Below are positions 1 through 11,172 of a stretch of 64,000 nt of DNA, piece after piece. The notes under the pieces are model-generated. The model did not search any database. It saw only the letters and a list, made by a program, of their open reading frames with translations, and had not been told where the DNA came from. Position numbers and translations under genes: made by a program. Within the stretch, counting starts at the first letter, position 1; every line of letters starts with the position of its first letter. Origin of the DNA: Vandiemenella viatica (Eukaryota; Arthropoda; Insecta; Orthoptera; Morabidae); contig CM061919.1 in assembly GCA_031002005.1 (NCBI GenBank), positions 178,047,121 through 178,111,120 on the forward strand. Direction: 5' to 3'.

Positions 1-1140
1 TTTCCTGTGAATCACCAGATTATTAGACAAAGCAGGAAGATACGGGGCCAAGGTACAGTTGCTCCTGCTGTTACTGAAACTGAAAATGTTAGAAGTTTGA
101 GTCACAACGAAAAGTCGCGTCCCAATCATACATCATTTTAGCATAATAAGTTTTTGAAATCTTTCCAACAACGACGTTCGCAAAAGGAGAGAAGCGCGAA
201 GGTTTTAACAGTTTAGAATACAATAGATTTTTTTTTTTGCTTCCGAATATCCAATGTTATCTGAGCGGTACCAGTGCAAATACGCAGCTGCTTTTATACT
301 GTTCAAATAGAATGAGCCGATTACTACTATTAGTAAAAGCGTTGTGCTGTTTCTTGCTTGGAAAATAAACGTTGAACATCACTTATTTAGTTAATTTACT
401 CGGTGTATGTTGGCACGGCTGATTTCACGTGGTAATCTCCTCTATCTTCGTACATGAGCTGTTGTTCTCGAAACAGAATGTTTGATTTTGTTCACATTCT
501 TATTACCATTTCTTTTACCAGCATCTATCCTTCCACTTTAGCAGTAAGCCGTTGGTACAATAACATAGTCTTTTTTTTCTGATCAGTGATCAGTTCACTA
601 TGGGGGTCTATCTGAGCTATGAAGAAAGCTTCACAAGTGGACTGATCGGCTGACTGCCATCAAATGGAAAGACGATTCAACACGGAATTGTTTTACTCAA
701 GCAGGAGATACCAACTAAATTCCTATCTCCTCAGGATGAAATAATTTTCAACGTATACTTTCTGAAAAAGGTATAAAGTTTGACTCTTGTATTGCGTTGT
801 TTATTAAATGCTTATTCATACACACTCAGTGTCCCTATTTTTTTTTCTTTCTAGAATACATTACGTGTACCTTTGTCTTTTATTCCGATAACTGAGTTTT
901 ACACATATTAAGAGTCAATTATCCGTCTGTTAACCTCCCATTTATGTTATAAGCAAATTGATTTAATACATATTACAGATTTTAAACCAAAATATTTGAA
1001 CAAGTTACGTCTTTCATCACTGAATAAAACGAAGTTTTCACTGTCACCTATAAATCAGGCCATATTGAGAAGGTCAGAAATTGTATTAAAAGTGCAGTGA
1101 CCAGTAGGTATTCAGTACACAATGGAGGTAAAATCGCTTA
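1..1140. other. AT-rich sequence, nothing recognised
   Basis: No reading frame, tRNA-like box pair or terminal inverted repeat stands out on either strand. There are short T and A homopolymers only. It is treated as intergenic or intronic. Confidence 0.5.
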
Positions 1141-1142
1141 CA

Positions 1143-1222
1143 GTGGTGGGTGAGCAGTAACGTACTGGTCTGTTCAATCGTAAGGACACATGTTCGAATC
1201 CCCGTACAACCATTCAGATTGT
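1143..1222 (+). repeat. tRNA-like SINE head fragment
   Basis: The segment has a weak A-box-like stretch (GGTGAGCAGTAACG) and a good B-box (GTTCGAATCCCCG), followed by CATTCAGATT, which resembles the junction after the head in the window's other SINEs. The middle and tail of the SINE are missing. It is a degraded retroposon head, not a tRNA gene: the cloverleaf arms do not pair well. Confidence 0.4.
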
Positions 1223-1439
1223 AACGTGACGCGCTGTCGCCACGTTACAAGGTGCATTTTTATTATAATGTTCTGTCACGCAATAACTTTACGCTACGAC
1301 GTCACGTTATGACGACACGCTTCTCGCCTTCATTACACAACTTACAACCACCAGAGATATTGTTCTTGGATATACACATTTTTTTTACGATTTCATTCCT
1401 CCCAGCTGAAGGCTGGGAGGCGGGCTGCTGGAGGATCAC

Positions 1440-1646
1440 GGAGATCCTTTTCAGCCTACTACACTAGGGGGAGTGAGGGTGGATGGAAAGTCGGCCGTGG
1501 CCTTGTAGGGAACCATCCCAGCATTCGCCTAGAGTGACTGAGGAAAACCACGGAAAACCTCAGACAGGATGGCCGAACCGGGTTTGATCCCGGTCCTCCC
1601 GAATGGCAAGTAACAGTGCGAAATCGCACTGCTTAAGCCTCGGCGG
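1440..1646 (-). repeat. SINE copy, divergent tail
   Basis: Read on the minus strand it shows a tRNA-like head ending in a degenerate B box. The common central domain follows (CCGTGGTTTTCC, then GAATGCTGGGATGGTTCC) and then GGCCACGGCCGAC. The head differs from the main family of this window and carries an inner hairpin (GCAGTGCG against CGCACTG), so it is a sister family sharing the core. No clear target-site duplication was found. Confidence 0.6.
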
Positions 1647-1649
1647 ATA

Positions 1650-3153
1650 TTCACAATTATGAACAGTTCTATTTAGTTAAGTATCCGCTAGTAAATGAGC
1701 TGAGAGAACAGTCAAAGAAAAGTATGTATTTCATAAAAATTGATATATTAATTATTAGTTGCTTTTTCTTAATAAAAATTAGTTCGATGTAGATGTTTCA
1801 AATACTCTGCGTAAAGCGATACCGTTGTTACAATGGGCTAAGAAACATCTAAATTACATCACTTTTAAGGCTATGAGCGTTATTTAATGAAAACTGTATT
1901 TAACTAGGGAAGAAATAAATTATCAAAATACTATATTCAGCACTTAATTTTTGACTGACTTACGAGATGTTTATATTCGATGTAGATATTTTAAGTCAAT
2001 GTTATAGTACACTCGAAGAAATGAATTTCCAAGGCTCTGAAATAAAAAAACTATTATATTTAAAGTAATATATTAATTATTCGTTGTTTATTACTAATGT
2101 AACTATATCAGACACATGTGAATATTTCCAGTGGGTAAAATTTAGATCGCTATACAGTGAATGTGCTCGTACAGAATAATTCCCGATGAATTTTTTTTCC
2201 CAATAATTTAAGCTGCTTTTATAAGCACCGAGTTATTACTTCATACGGATGGAAATATTTCCGTATTTATCGTACTGAATGAGGCCGGGACGATGAATAA
2301 AACCAATATCACGCGCTACAGCATAAAATTTTTGGATTCCTAATTTATTTTTAATTTCATTGTGTTACCTAATTCTGTCATCATTAATTGAGTAGAAGTT
2401 CCAAGTGAACCGCTGTATAAACTGCAACCGAAATATGTATAAGTTTATGAGCATTATATGACGACAATTCTATTTATTTAGGCAACTGTAAAGAAATGAA
2501 TTGCCAGAACATTCTTTATATCCGTCAGTTTTGACGGGCTTAGAGGTTAGATATTAAAAAAGGACTATGACCGATTAGTTTATCGTGTTTTGGGCTTCAC
2601 AGGTTCCTCTATCGGTTAGCTTCTGTCCTTCGGTTAATTTAAGACGACAGAGGCTACAAGAAAAGTCACCGTCAGTGACAAATGTGGCAGCCAAATTGGT
2701 GGCGAGGCGTCGCTTCTTCAGACCTCGCACACGTACTCCTGCGGGAGGCACTTTCGTTTTGTTTCTGCCGCACGCAGGAGGGTGGGACCTCGTTATGCAA
2801 ATGTGCGCCTACAGAAGAGGGAGGTGGGAGTCTGACCTGCCTCTGGCATTAAGGCCCAACGCGGCGCCTCGAGGCTGACTGCACTAAAAATCAGCTACGT
2901 CTGCAGACGTCATGGCAGCAGAGTCTTCTCTCGAACCTTTATCTCCGTTATACTGAAACGGAAACTATTTAAAGAGAGATGACAGAACTTCAAAGAACAC
3001 ATTGTGGTTTCATGACTTTCTTACCGTTCCAGATTTATTTTAAGTAACGCTCACTTTGAAACATACTTGTCAGGAGGTGTCCAGGAGAATAAAAACCGCT
3101 TGCCTCTCCAGTATTTCAGCAACTATTTGGGGACCTGCAGGACGCAATGTATC
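1650..3153. other. AT-rich sequence with one moderately GC-rich patch
   Basis: No element is recognised. A GC-richer patch at about 2640-2880 is open in one frame, but the translated product has low complexity and no start context, so I do not call a gene. Confidence 0.4.
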
Positions 3154-3465
3154 TTAAGGTAGCCACACACGTGGAGGCCGGGCCGCAAGGAAACAGTCCG
3201 CGGGCCGGACCGCAGGGATTTCATCGAAGTGGCGCTGCACACACACGGGGGGTTAAAATCCTAAGGGTTTCTCAGTCTCAGAGTTGGCTTCACGATGGCA
3301 GCATCCGATGATGTTCACGCATTGGCTGCTGTTACTATTTTCTTTATTGAATCTGTCACAGTGCTACCTCTCTCTATGTAGCCTAGTAAAACTTGAAGCA
3401 GCCTTTTTCTGTAGTTCTAAATCTTCATAAAAGCTTCCTATCATATTTCAAAAATTTGCCTCGGT

Positions 3466-3514
3466 TAACCAGGTGGCTCGGATAATCGGAACTCGGATAA
3501 CCGGACTTTTACTG
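3466..3514 (-). repeat. pogo/Tigger-like terminal repeat fragment
   Basis: Read on the minus strand it begins CAGTAAAAGTCCGGTTATCC and continues with ATCCGAGTTCCGATTATCCG, the style of pogo/Tigger ends. A TA dinucleotide abuts the CAGT. The other end is not obvious. It lies within the Harbinger-type element, so it is either a nested relic or part of the cargo. The assignment rests on end-sequence style only. Confidence 0.45.
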
Positions 3515-3753
3515 TAATTGATTTGTTCCCATTCGTAAATACATCAACAACATAAAATTAAGTTTAAACGACATAAAAACTAAATTAAAATAATATTAGT
3601 TTAAAATCATGTTGTAATTAATATAGTTGATCATGTGATGTAAACTCAAATTCAAATCACATAACATCATTTATAATTTGATAGAAAAATTGCTGCTGTG
3701 TCGTTGTATTGAGGTAATTTATCAAAATCTACTGGTGGTTTATAACGATCCTG

Positions 3754-4105
3754 TTACTTGAAAAGGTTGTGGGCTGAGACTATTCGATGAGGTTCCTGGA
3801 TAAAAAAATATCCAGAACTGCTGCTTCCAGAATAGTACAGGCCAGAAGTAGGTAACCGTTTCTCACAGCCCATTTCGACTTGAAACAGGGTGTCATTAAT
3901 TATTTTTTCTGCTATTAGCATTTGATTGGTCGGAAGGCCACGTAATTTTATGGCAACGGTTTTGCTAACAACGTCAAAGTGATCTTCTTGCAGCCGATTT
4001 TTTTTAATGATCTTCAGCACATCACTTCGCAAAGATTCATTTCCTGATGGTTTAATGTTGCTGATTTTTTTAGTATTGATTCTTTTTATTTTTTTGCATT
4101 TGGTT
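3754..4105 (-). pseudogene. BESS-like C-terminal region of a transposon-linked MADF/Myb-type protein
   Basis: The open minus-strand frame runs from about 4105 (no ATG at its head) to a stop at 3754. It contains QEDHFDVVSKTVAIKLRGL followed by IAEKIINDTLFQVEMG. This pattern (EDHFDVFGK..A.KLR.L....I.AEKIINDTLF) is what I know from the C-terminal BESS-like part of insect MADF proteins and Harbinger accessory proteins. The N-terminal DNA-binding part is absent. The probable former role was binding transposon ends and helping the nuclease enter the nucleus. It is now a remnant. Confidence 0.55.
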
Positions 4106-4730
4106 CATTCTCCTTCAATATTTATGCCAGCTTGGCGTAGGTAGCTTCTCGTTTGTTTGTGTCGTTGTATTCCTGGTACTTCAATTCCTATAGACATGGC
4201 TCACTATCATACATATTTATAAACACGGAACATCACGAAACGGAACATTAGAAACAAAACAGAGAAACCAAATCGCAACACACGCAGGCACTCGCAAGAA
4301 ATCCTCGAAGGCCGACTGACCGCAGGACACACACGCTGAGATTCTCACCCTCCCTCCCGGCCTTCGAGGAAATAAGAATTGTTTTTCGGTGGGGATTTGG
4401 CAGCACCCCAGTGCTAGGAAGTGTCCACACACGTGGAGGGATCCCCAAGGCCGTGACCATTCCGTCCAAATCCCGTGGGTTTCCCGCACGTGTGTGGCGG
4501 CCTTTAATTCTTCTGTTTGATGTTCTGTTTGATATTAATTGTTGAGGGACTATACGCTGTTCACTTCGATCTGGAGGCTCAAGGTCATGTCCGCTCCTCA
4601 CGTCACTACATCCTCCTGTTCCTACCTCTCCGAGCTGGCCGCTATTACTATTACTATTACTCTGCGATTCACTAAAAGTGTGTGGCAGAGGGTGCATTGT
4701 ACCTATCCGAAAGGGTAATAGTTTGGAAGG

Positions 4731-4840
4731 GATATATGGGATAGGGTAGGAGACGCCCATGGACTACTGTGAGGAACCATCCCAGCATTCGCGTGGAATG
4801 ATCTGGGAAAACCATGGAAAACCCAGATCAGGATGGCCGG
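4731..4840 (-). repeat. SINE core fragment
   Basis: The minus-strand reading contains GGTTTTCCATGGTTTTCCC and GAATGCTGGGATGGTTCC, the shared SINE core, next to a degenerate head edge (GGCCATCCTGATC). The tRNA-like part is lost where LINE sequence begins near 4850. Confidence 0.6.
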
Positions 4841-4849
4841 AGAGCTTTA

Positions 4850-5290
4850 TCGAAAGCTACTCCTGTCGGATTTTAAGTTTACTCGCCCGGTAAATCCTTT
4901 CTATTCCATTCCCTAATCGCTCGCGAAAAAAATGAATACAGAAAAGAATCGGCACTGGCCCTGATTTCTCTTATCTTATTTTCACGGTCATTCCAAGATA
5001 CGAATGTTGCTGGTAGCAATATTTCTTTGCAGTCATTCTGAAATATGTCAGTCGTGAATTTTTCAATTAGCTTCCGCCGAGAGCAACGCCTTTGGTGTTC
5101 CAGGTCTTCCCAACCTAACTCCTTGAGCTGTGTCCAGGTACGGAGTGGTAAATTTCCTCTTGCGTGTAGGAGTAAGGGCAACGGAGTAAGGATAGAGCAG
5201 ACTGACCTCGAGTTGACTCTGTTAACTAAACGGGAAAGAACATGAGGGAAGTCTGCGATCACACATGCGTGGGACGAAAACATACTCCCA
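4850..5290 (-). pseudogene. LINE (CR1/Jockey-like) reverse transcriptase C-terminus
   Basis: The minus-strand frame reads LKELGWEDLEHQRRCSRRKL and, at its end, SFFSRAIREWNRKDLP. This is the familiar C-terminal tail of CR1/Jockey reverse transcriptases (LGW..L..RR...L and SFFPR.I..WN.LP). Only about 135 residues remain and the catalytic domain is absent. It is a 5'-truncated retrotransposon copy. A hAT MITE starts 80 bp to the right. Confidence 0.75.
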
Positions 5291-5369
5291 TAGCTCAGTC
5301 ATTTCGATAACCTTGAGAGTGTCGTCTGGGGGGTTTAAGGTTGCGTTATTCACCCGGAGACATTCGGAT

Positions 5370-5762
5370 CAGTGGCGTAGCTAGGTCAACAAGGGCCACG
5401 GGGCAAAAAAAAAATTATTTTGGGCCCTCAGGCCAGATGGGTGACCTTTTTTTCTTTCTTAGCTTTGCCAAGTTGCTGGTCGGGGCCTCCTGAGCTGAGC
5501 TTGGGGGCCCCTGAGTTGTGCTTGAGGCCTCCCTGAGCAGTGAGGACTCTTGGTGATGGGCTCCCTGTGCCCTAAGTGGCTCCCTCAGAGGCCGGTAGAG
5601 CTAAAAAAAGAAAAAAGTCGCCAATTTCCCCTAAGACCGGTGGGCCTTCTGTGCTGCACTTGGGGGCCCGCAGAGGTGCGCTTGAGGGCCCCCTGAGGAC
5701 CGATCGGGGACCCCCTGAGCGTGGGGGCTGCACCGCCTAGCCCTATGGTAGCTACGCCCCTG
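5370..5762. mobile_element. hAT-type MITE, 393 bp, with perfect 8-bp duplication
   Basis: Termini are CAGTGGCGTAGCTAGG and, at the right, GTAGCTACGCCCCTG, an imperfect inverted pair of the common CAGTGGCGTAGC hAT class. ATTCGGAT flanks both sides (5362-5369 and 5763-5770), giving an exact 8-bp target-site duplication. There is no coding capacity. The interior repeats a motif around CTTGGGGGCCC and CCCCTGAG several times and is much GC-richer than its surroundings. Confidence 0.93.
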
Positions 5763-5770
5763 ATTCGGAT

Positions 5771-6399
5771 CTATAAACAACATTTGCTGTATTGATTTAT
5801 TAAAAATTAGTAATCAAAATCATGACTCTGTGTCGAACCATCAGGGTAAAACAATCGAATAACTATTTTTTTTGTTAATTGCGATAAAGCAGTTGTACTG
5901 TATATCATGTAACTCGAAAGTTATCTAACTTCGAGTATTTGATTCATAATTTTTTTTTTTTTTTTTCAGAAACTTGGAAGCAACAGCGCCGAGACGTTAT
6001 ACCTCAACAAAATAACGATACCAATATGCAAAAAATGAAACAAGAATGAGTCAAACCACTCAGGAGCACAGAGAGAAGTTGGCTGTATCGACAGAACGAG
6101 TCTCTGGTGGAAGACAAGCCAAGCCTTAGTTATTACCGAACTAGTGTCCTGCTGAAATGTTTAGCAAGTTCCGTTACTAGTATGTTGTTTTCCTTTTTTA
6201 GCATGTTACGAGTCCGTCCCAAGAGGTAAGTAACGGTTCCAATGCGCTGCTGAGACTTTTAACTCGTTATCGTTTGTGCTTTCTTAATAGATTTTTGAAT
6301 TTTGGTAGTTGTGACGGGTTTCTTATTCTCGACACTGTTGCTACCAATTTTCTGAAATATGTGATAAGAACTTTTCCAACTACTTGAGTCATCATTTAA
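5771..6399. other. AT-rich sequence, nothing recognised
   Basis: A 17-base T run near 5950 is followed by sequence that I cannot assign. No inverted repeats or frames were found. Confidence 0.4.
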
Positions 6400-6900
6400 T
6401 GATTTCCGACCTTAAAGCACATCGAATTTTATGTGGTATCCAACAATGAGAAACTCCCACCTAACAGTATCTTTTCTTCCAATACCTTTACCAGATAGTT
6501 TCATTTATTTTTAATTTTTTTATTTAAGTCCTTAACGTCTCCTAACAGCTAGGTCTTTAGAGACGGGAAAGGATGCGGGGGGGCAAGGGATGAGAAGGAA
6601 TTCGGCCTTGGCCTTTTAAAGGAAGCATCCCGGCATTTGCCTGGAGTGATTTGGAACCATGGAAAACCCAAATCTGGATAACCGGACGGGGATTCGAACC
6701 GTCGTCCTCCCGAATGCGAGGCCAGAACGCTAACCGTTACACCACCACCCTCGGCAGTTTCATTTCTGATCACTTGGCTCCTTGCGACATTTCTGAGTCT
6801 CATCTCTGCCATTTTCTTTGTCCATATCCATGTTTCGTAACGATATGTCAGCCACTTTGATTGATAGCATACATTTATAGAAAGAATTTATCATTTTTCC
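6400..6900 (-). pseudogene. LINE C-terminal fragment, split by a SINE
   Basis: Minus-strand translation gives YETWIWTKKMAEMRLRN and then VARSQVIRNET, the pattern L.YGSETWT.....EMRFLR....V.R.D.IRNE of LINE C-termini, and the same family as 29230-29900. Beyond the SINE, a shifted frame gives VKVLEEKI, matching VEALEEM in that other copy. Only a small, frameshifted portion survives. Confidence 0.6.
6507..6755 (-). repeat. Full-length tRNA-derived SINE, GACGTTAAG tail class
   Basis: Perfect 10-bp duplications AGTTTCATTT lie at 6497-6506 and 6756-6765. On the minus strand the order is: a head with A box (GGTGTAACGGTTAGCG) and B box (GGTTCGAATCC), the core (CCATGGTTCCAAATCAC, slightly deleted), and a tail ending GAGACGTTAAGG plus an A/T-rich end. 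It landed in a LINE fragment. It would be transcribed by RNA polymerase III and copied by a LINE enzyme. Confidence 0.93.
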
Positions 6901-6904
6901 TCCA

Positions 6905-7078
6905 GTTGTTTCTCACTTGCAGGCATTTATGTGGGCGGCGTTGATGGCTGATTAAGCCGACCCCGGTTTAAAACATTTCCCGCACACAGTGGAGGTGCTT
7001 TTGCCTCAGAGATCGGGGGTTTCGGCTCAGTTATACAGGTCTGTATTTGTGCTCTTCATGGTATTTTTAAGCTGGTCC
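6905..7078 (-). pseudogene. 3' part of a LINE interrupted by a hAT element
   Basis: Read on the minus strand this piece carries KDQLKNTMKS and a zinc-knuckle-like end (VCGKCFK followed by a degraded ISHQ-type stretch and HINACK). It continues, in the same frame, the LINE fragment at 9587-9960 once the hAT element and one copy of its duplication are discounted. Three in-frame stops show decay. Confidence 0.7.
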
Positions 7079-7562
7079 TTTTAGAGCAAGGCTGCCCAAC
7101 CCCAGGTCCGCGAGCCACAATGTGGCCCGCGGACGAATTTTAAGTGGCCCGTGTGAGCAAGTTTGAAAATTCCCAGTTAGTTAAAAAACTATTCCGAAGA
7201 CCAAGTGATGCGCTCAATCACGTGATTGGCTCTCTTGCTCGCAAGGTCAAACACCGGCAGTGTCACTGTCTTTATGAGCTTCCAGAACCAGTCGATTCTC
7301 AAACGAGCGAGAGTGCCGGTGTATTCACAATATTTTTGGAACTAGCCTCCTTGGAAGTTATCTAAAAGTGTTTTGCGTAATTTTAAAGACCGTGCTACAT
7401 CAAATACTGGATATACCTAGTCAGTTCTTGTTAAAACAAGTGTTTACTTGGGCGTTCACAGATATGTTATTCATTATTAGCAAATTTAATTCTTTCCTTG
7501 ATTACAAGTTTTCACATTAGGTATTCAGGAAACAAAGTATAAACAATGCTGTTTGTTTCAGT

Positions 7563-8995
7563 ATGGCTCACAGCGAACCAAGTACGTTGAAACAGACAGC
7601 GTCCTACCGTGTCTTTCATGATAAATGGGAAAAGAAGTATTGATTCATTGAAAGCAAGGTGCAGAAACCCACGTGTTTACTTTGCTTCACTACTGTGGCT
7701 GTTGTAAAAAATATAATTTGGAAAAACAGAACAAGCAAAATCATAATATTTTGAAAGAGAAATCTTGTTTGTAGTGCCATCAGAGAAGATTTTTTAAAGA
7801 AGAAGGAACGTAAACTTTTCAACCAATAGAATATTTTCGTCAAAAGGCACGACGAGCTTGAATCCATGATCAAAACATTCTTGCTTTTATCGAAAAAGAA
7901 GAAACTTTTTTCTGATGCAGAAATTGTTAAATAGGTTTTGACAACATTGAACAAAATTTGGTGATCAAAACGTCAAAGCTAAGGCCGACAGTCGTTCACT
8001 TTCACACTGTTAGGAGATGGGTGGAAAAGTTGTCAGCTGATATCAGTTGTCAGATTAAAGAGATCGTAAAAAAGTTCAAATACTTTTCGTAGTTGTTAGA
8101 TGAAACTTGCGATTTAATCAGTTAATCTCAGTTGGCTATTTTTGTGCGGTGTGTTGATGAGCATTGGAATATATTTCAAGATTTAGAATTCAGTCAACTG
8201 GAAACTACAACCTAAGGTAAAGACATTTTAATGAACACTAAGCAATGCTTTTAAAAAAAAAAAAAGAAAAAAAAGCGGTTTCTCATGGGTGAAACTGATA
8301 TCTATTTGAACTGATGGTGCACCTTCAATGACTGGAAAACCAAAGGTTGCGTAGTTTTGTTACAAAATTACTTTGGTCGAACATTATTTTCATATCATTT
8401 CATCATTTACCTGGAAGCTTTGTGTGCAAAATACATGAGGTTAGATGACATTACTGACCCGGTAGTTTGTTGCATAAACTACAACGTGCAAAAGCGATTC
8501 ACATACGTCAATTCAGAGTTTTTTCTTGATGAAGAAATCAGTGAATCTGGAGAGTTCCAACAATACTGCCTTGTGCGTTGGCTTTTAAGAGACAACGTGA
8601 AACATTTCTTCAGCTTGAGAGAAAAAGTGTTGGAATTTTTGATGGAAAAAGGGGCGTTACGTTTGGAAACTGGTTTACTGAAGAATAGATCCTGGTTGAG
8701 TGATCTCGCATTTCTTGTTGACGTTACAAATTACCTCAATACTTTAAATCTCAATTTACAATGCAAAGATTGTTCACTTCCAACAATGTTTACTTTCATT
8801 AGTGGATTCAAAGCTAAATTTGATCTGCTTTAATTAATTTAACCAAAGAAAATATTGACCTTTTCCTCGTACTCAAAGATTAGAAAGAGAAGCTCAATAT
8901 CGTCACTATCAATTGTTCCAAGTACAAATTTAAAATTAGGTGATTATTACAGTCGTTTCAGAGCAGATTCCAGGATTTTGAAAGTAAAAAACAGA

Positions 8996-9026
<31 letters not shown>

Positions 9027-9330
9027 AATCCTTTCGTAATCAGTTATCCCGCCAATATTATGTTGGAACTCACTAAATTGCAAAACCAATCTTTTCTAAA
9101 AAAATTTTTTTCAGAAAAATTAACTTATTTTTAAAGTTACAAAATACTTGCAGATTTCTGGAAACTGGTACCAAAAGAATACTTTCCTGCAGTAATTGAT
9201 CTGGCCTTTCAGATTTTAAGTAGTTTCACCAGGACCGCATTTAAGCATATTCTACCTAGGCTGTGGACTAGGAGTTCGCACCACATCTGATCTGACGCCT
9301 AACATAGGAAAATTATTAAAACGGAAAGAA
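7563..9330 (+). pseudogene. hAT transposase pseudogene (GTF2IRD2/ZBED-like group)
   Basis: A start at 7563 reads MAHSEPSTLKQTASYRVFHD and continues to a CLLCF zinc-finger-like motif, with stops and frameshifts. The best block, at 8357-8830, contains EALCAKYMRLDD, VRWLLRDNVKHFFSLREKV and LAFLVDVTNYLNTLNLNLQC, which match the catalytic-core and insertion regions of GTF2IRD2-like hAT proteins as I know them. A C-terminal dimerisation remnant follows around 9130-9260 (FPAVIDLAFQILSSF). It contains a TA microsatellite. It is not functional. Confidence 0.88.
8994..9022. repeat. (TA)n microsatellite
   Basis: Uninterrupted TA repeats within the hAT transposase relic, a likely slippage expansion. Confidence 0.9.
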
Positions 9331-9586
9331 TGTCTAAAATCACATGGATTGTAGATTTTGATTTTTGTTACATATAGTTTTGTTTCTTTATTTGACAGAA
9401 GATGCTATTTATTGTATTATTTAAATAAGCGTCAATTTCAGAACATTGAATTTTTTGTTGCACAAGACTTTTTAAATCGTCATTTTTTATTTAAAGAAAC
9501 AAAAATGGGAACTGTGGCCCGCCAGAGATTTTTGTATCGTCCATTTGGCCGGACTGTTAAAAAGGTTGAGCAGCCTTGTTTTAGAG

Positions 9587-9960
9587 CTTCAGTGGCGCAC
9601 CACGAGTCTTTTTGCCATTGCTGAGCTCGCCAAATAAAATTTTTCGAGGAAGTCTGTTGTTACTCATACGTTGAACATGTCCAATCCATCTGAGTTGGTG
9701 CCAAATCATGAGTGTTTCAATGCTGTAAATTTATACCCTTTCTAAAACTGTAACGTTTGAAACATAATAATTCTCATTGATAGTCATAATGGAGGGAAGT
9801 TTCTGCTGCTGAAAATGCTCCAATTTGTTAGTATCCTTGCGGTGATGGGTTCATATCTTACGTCCATACAGTTCGTGGAGACAACAACAGCTTGGTGCAT
9901 AGCTCAAGAAATTTGCCAGGAAAACCTGTCGAGATAGACGTCCATAAGTGTGCCTCCAGT
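9587..9960 (-). pseudogene. LINE C-terminal region, upstream half of the hAT-split copy
   Basis: The minus-strand frame contains LEHFQQQKLPSIMTINENYY, then LRWIGHVQRMSNNRLPRKI and LFGELSNGKKTRGAP. These fit the LINE pattern (LERFHQR.LR.I......V...VL.R, QLRW.GHV.RM...RLP...LYGEL..G.R..G.P). Two stops and a nonsense-filled 5' side mark it as dead. Its 3' continuation lies at 6905-7078. Confidence 0.82.
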
Positions 9961-11128
9961 ATAGAGGTATCAAAACAAAACGTACGGTCAACATTATATT
10001 TCTTTTATAGCCTTTCACGTCAGTTTAATTTTTGAAATCTGAAATTTATTCATGAAGCTCTTTCCCCAGTTTTATTACCTAACAGGAGAAGTATGAATAA
10101 AATTATGTCAAATAAGAGATTTGCTGTCGTTTAAGGTATAGCTTGTTCAATATTTTAGATGTCTTGAAATACATCTCGAGGTATCGATTTCGTGGCTTTG
10201 CGTGTAAGAAGAAATCACTTCTTTATAAACCTCAGCGACCTTGTTTACGATATAGGTCTGTGAAATATAACGTACGTTATGCATTCTTGCGACTTATGAC
10301 CATCGACTGTGATGACTGAAACGTTGATCTAACTAAAATTAATGGAACTGTATGAAAAAATAATTATCGTTTGCGGACTAGCTTTTTCTTAAAAAAATTA
10401 GGCTGTTTTGATTTCACGGTTACTGTCGAGAAAATATTGCTACTTTCAAACGTGCTTCAATAGAACATTTGGCTAGTTAGCCTATCATTATTGTACTTTT
10501 CCTAAAACTATGATAAATTTGTCCTTGGCCTCAAAGGATGTGTTTAGTATATGATTTTGTAATTCTCTGGATGACTATCGACCTTTACAATTGCGATTAA
10601 AGATTACAGACCTATTAGGATATACATGGTGTGGAAAACTCCTTCTAAAGATACAACCAGTGCAAAACTGTGACCCTATAAACTGTCCCCTCATACAGCT
10701 CAAAAATAAAGAAAAAAAAAAAAAAAACACTATCTTGCTCTGGGTTATAATTAAACACTCAGTGTCGTGTATATGTTAGTCTCAAAGACGTAAAACACTC
10801 ATTGAGTGAAAAAAAAACCACAGTGCGTTCTGGTTTCTTGAAAAAGGCTGCAAGGCGTTGTGGCTTATCACAAAATCGGTATCTCTAGATGTATTTTAAG
10901 ACCACAGTAACATTGAATAAGTTGTACCTTAAAAGACAAACAAAACTCTTAATGGGCATAATTTTATTCATACTTCTCCTGTTAGATAATAACACTTGGG
11001 AAAATGAGTTAAGGCATCATTTCGCGACTAATCAGTCCAGGGTGCATTTAATATATATGATTCTTCTAGTCCGTCGCGTTACAAGAGTTAAAAAAGGAAA
11101 GAAAACAATCGTGGATTTGTTGTTGTTT
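9961..11128. other. AT-rich sequence, nothing recognised
   Basis: An A-rich run near 10715-10728 could be a retroposon tail, but no body is recognisable beside it. No gene was found. Confidence 0.4.
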
Positions 11129-11172
11129 TGTGGCTTTAGGGCGCGTCGACAACGAGGTCATTAGCGCCCTAA
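11129..11172 (-). repeat. SINE tail fragment
   Basis: GTGGCTTTAGGGCGCGTCGA and GAGGTCATTAGCGCC resemble the other SINE tail class of this window (GGCTTTACGCCTCGTCGACG, then GAGGTCATTAGAGGCG), with altered outer bases. Only the tail is present. Confidence 0.45.

Larger units (their letters stand above)
3157..4503 (-). mobile_element. PIF/Harbinger-type DNA transposon, 1347 bp
   Basis: Left end AGGTAGCCACACACGTG and right end (reverse complement) AGGCCGCCACACACGTG form terminal inverted repeats. They are flanked by TTA at 3154-3156 and 4504-4506, the 3-bp duplication typical of PIF/Harbinger. Each end also folds on itself: the CACACACGTG motif recurs in inverted or near-inverted form about 80 bp inside. 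The interior keeps a minus-strand frame resembling the second Harbinger protein (see 3754-4105). No DDE nuclease is visible, so this is a non-autonomous or internally deleted copy. Confidence 0.8.
7087..9578 (+). mobile_element. hAT DNA transposon, 2.5 kb, 8-bp duplication
   Basis: The ends CAAGGCTGCCCAACC and GGTTGAGCAGCCTTG are inverted repeats. TTTTAGAG is present on both sides (7079-7086 and 9579-9586) as a perfect 8-bp duplication, diagnostic for hAT. The element holds a decayed transposase on the plus strand. A subterminal GTGGCCCGCGG near the left end is echoed by GTGGCCCGCC at the right. It interrupts a LINE. Confidence 0.95.

Noticed and set aside
4248..4760. 170-residue minus-strand frame
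   Set aside because: It spans the Harbinger end and a SINE core. The composition is random and has no motif.
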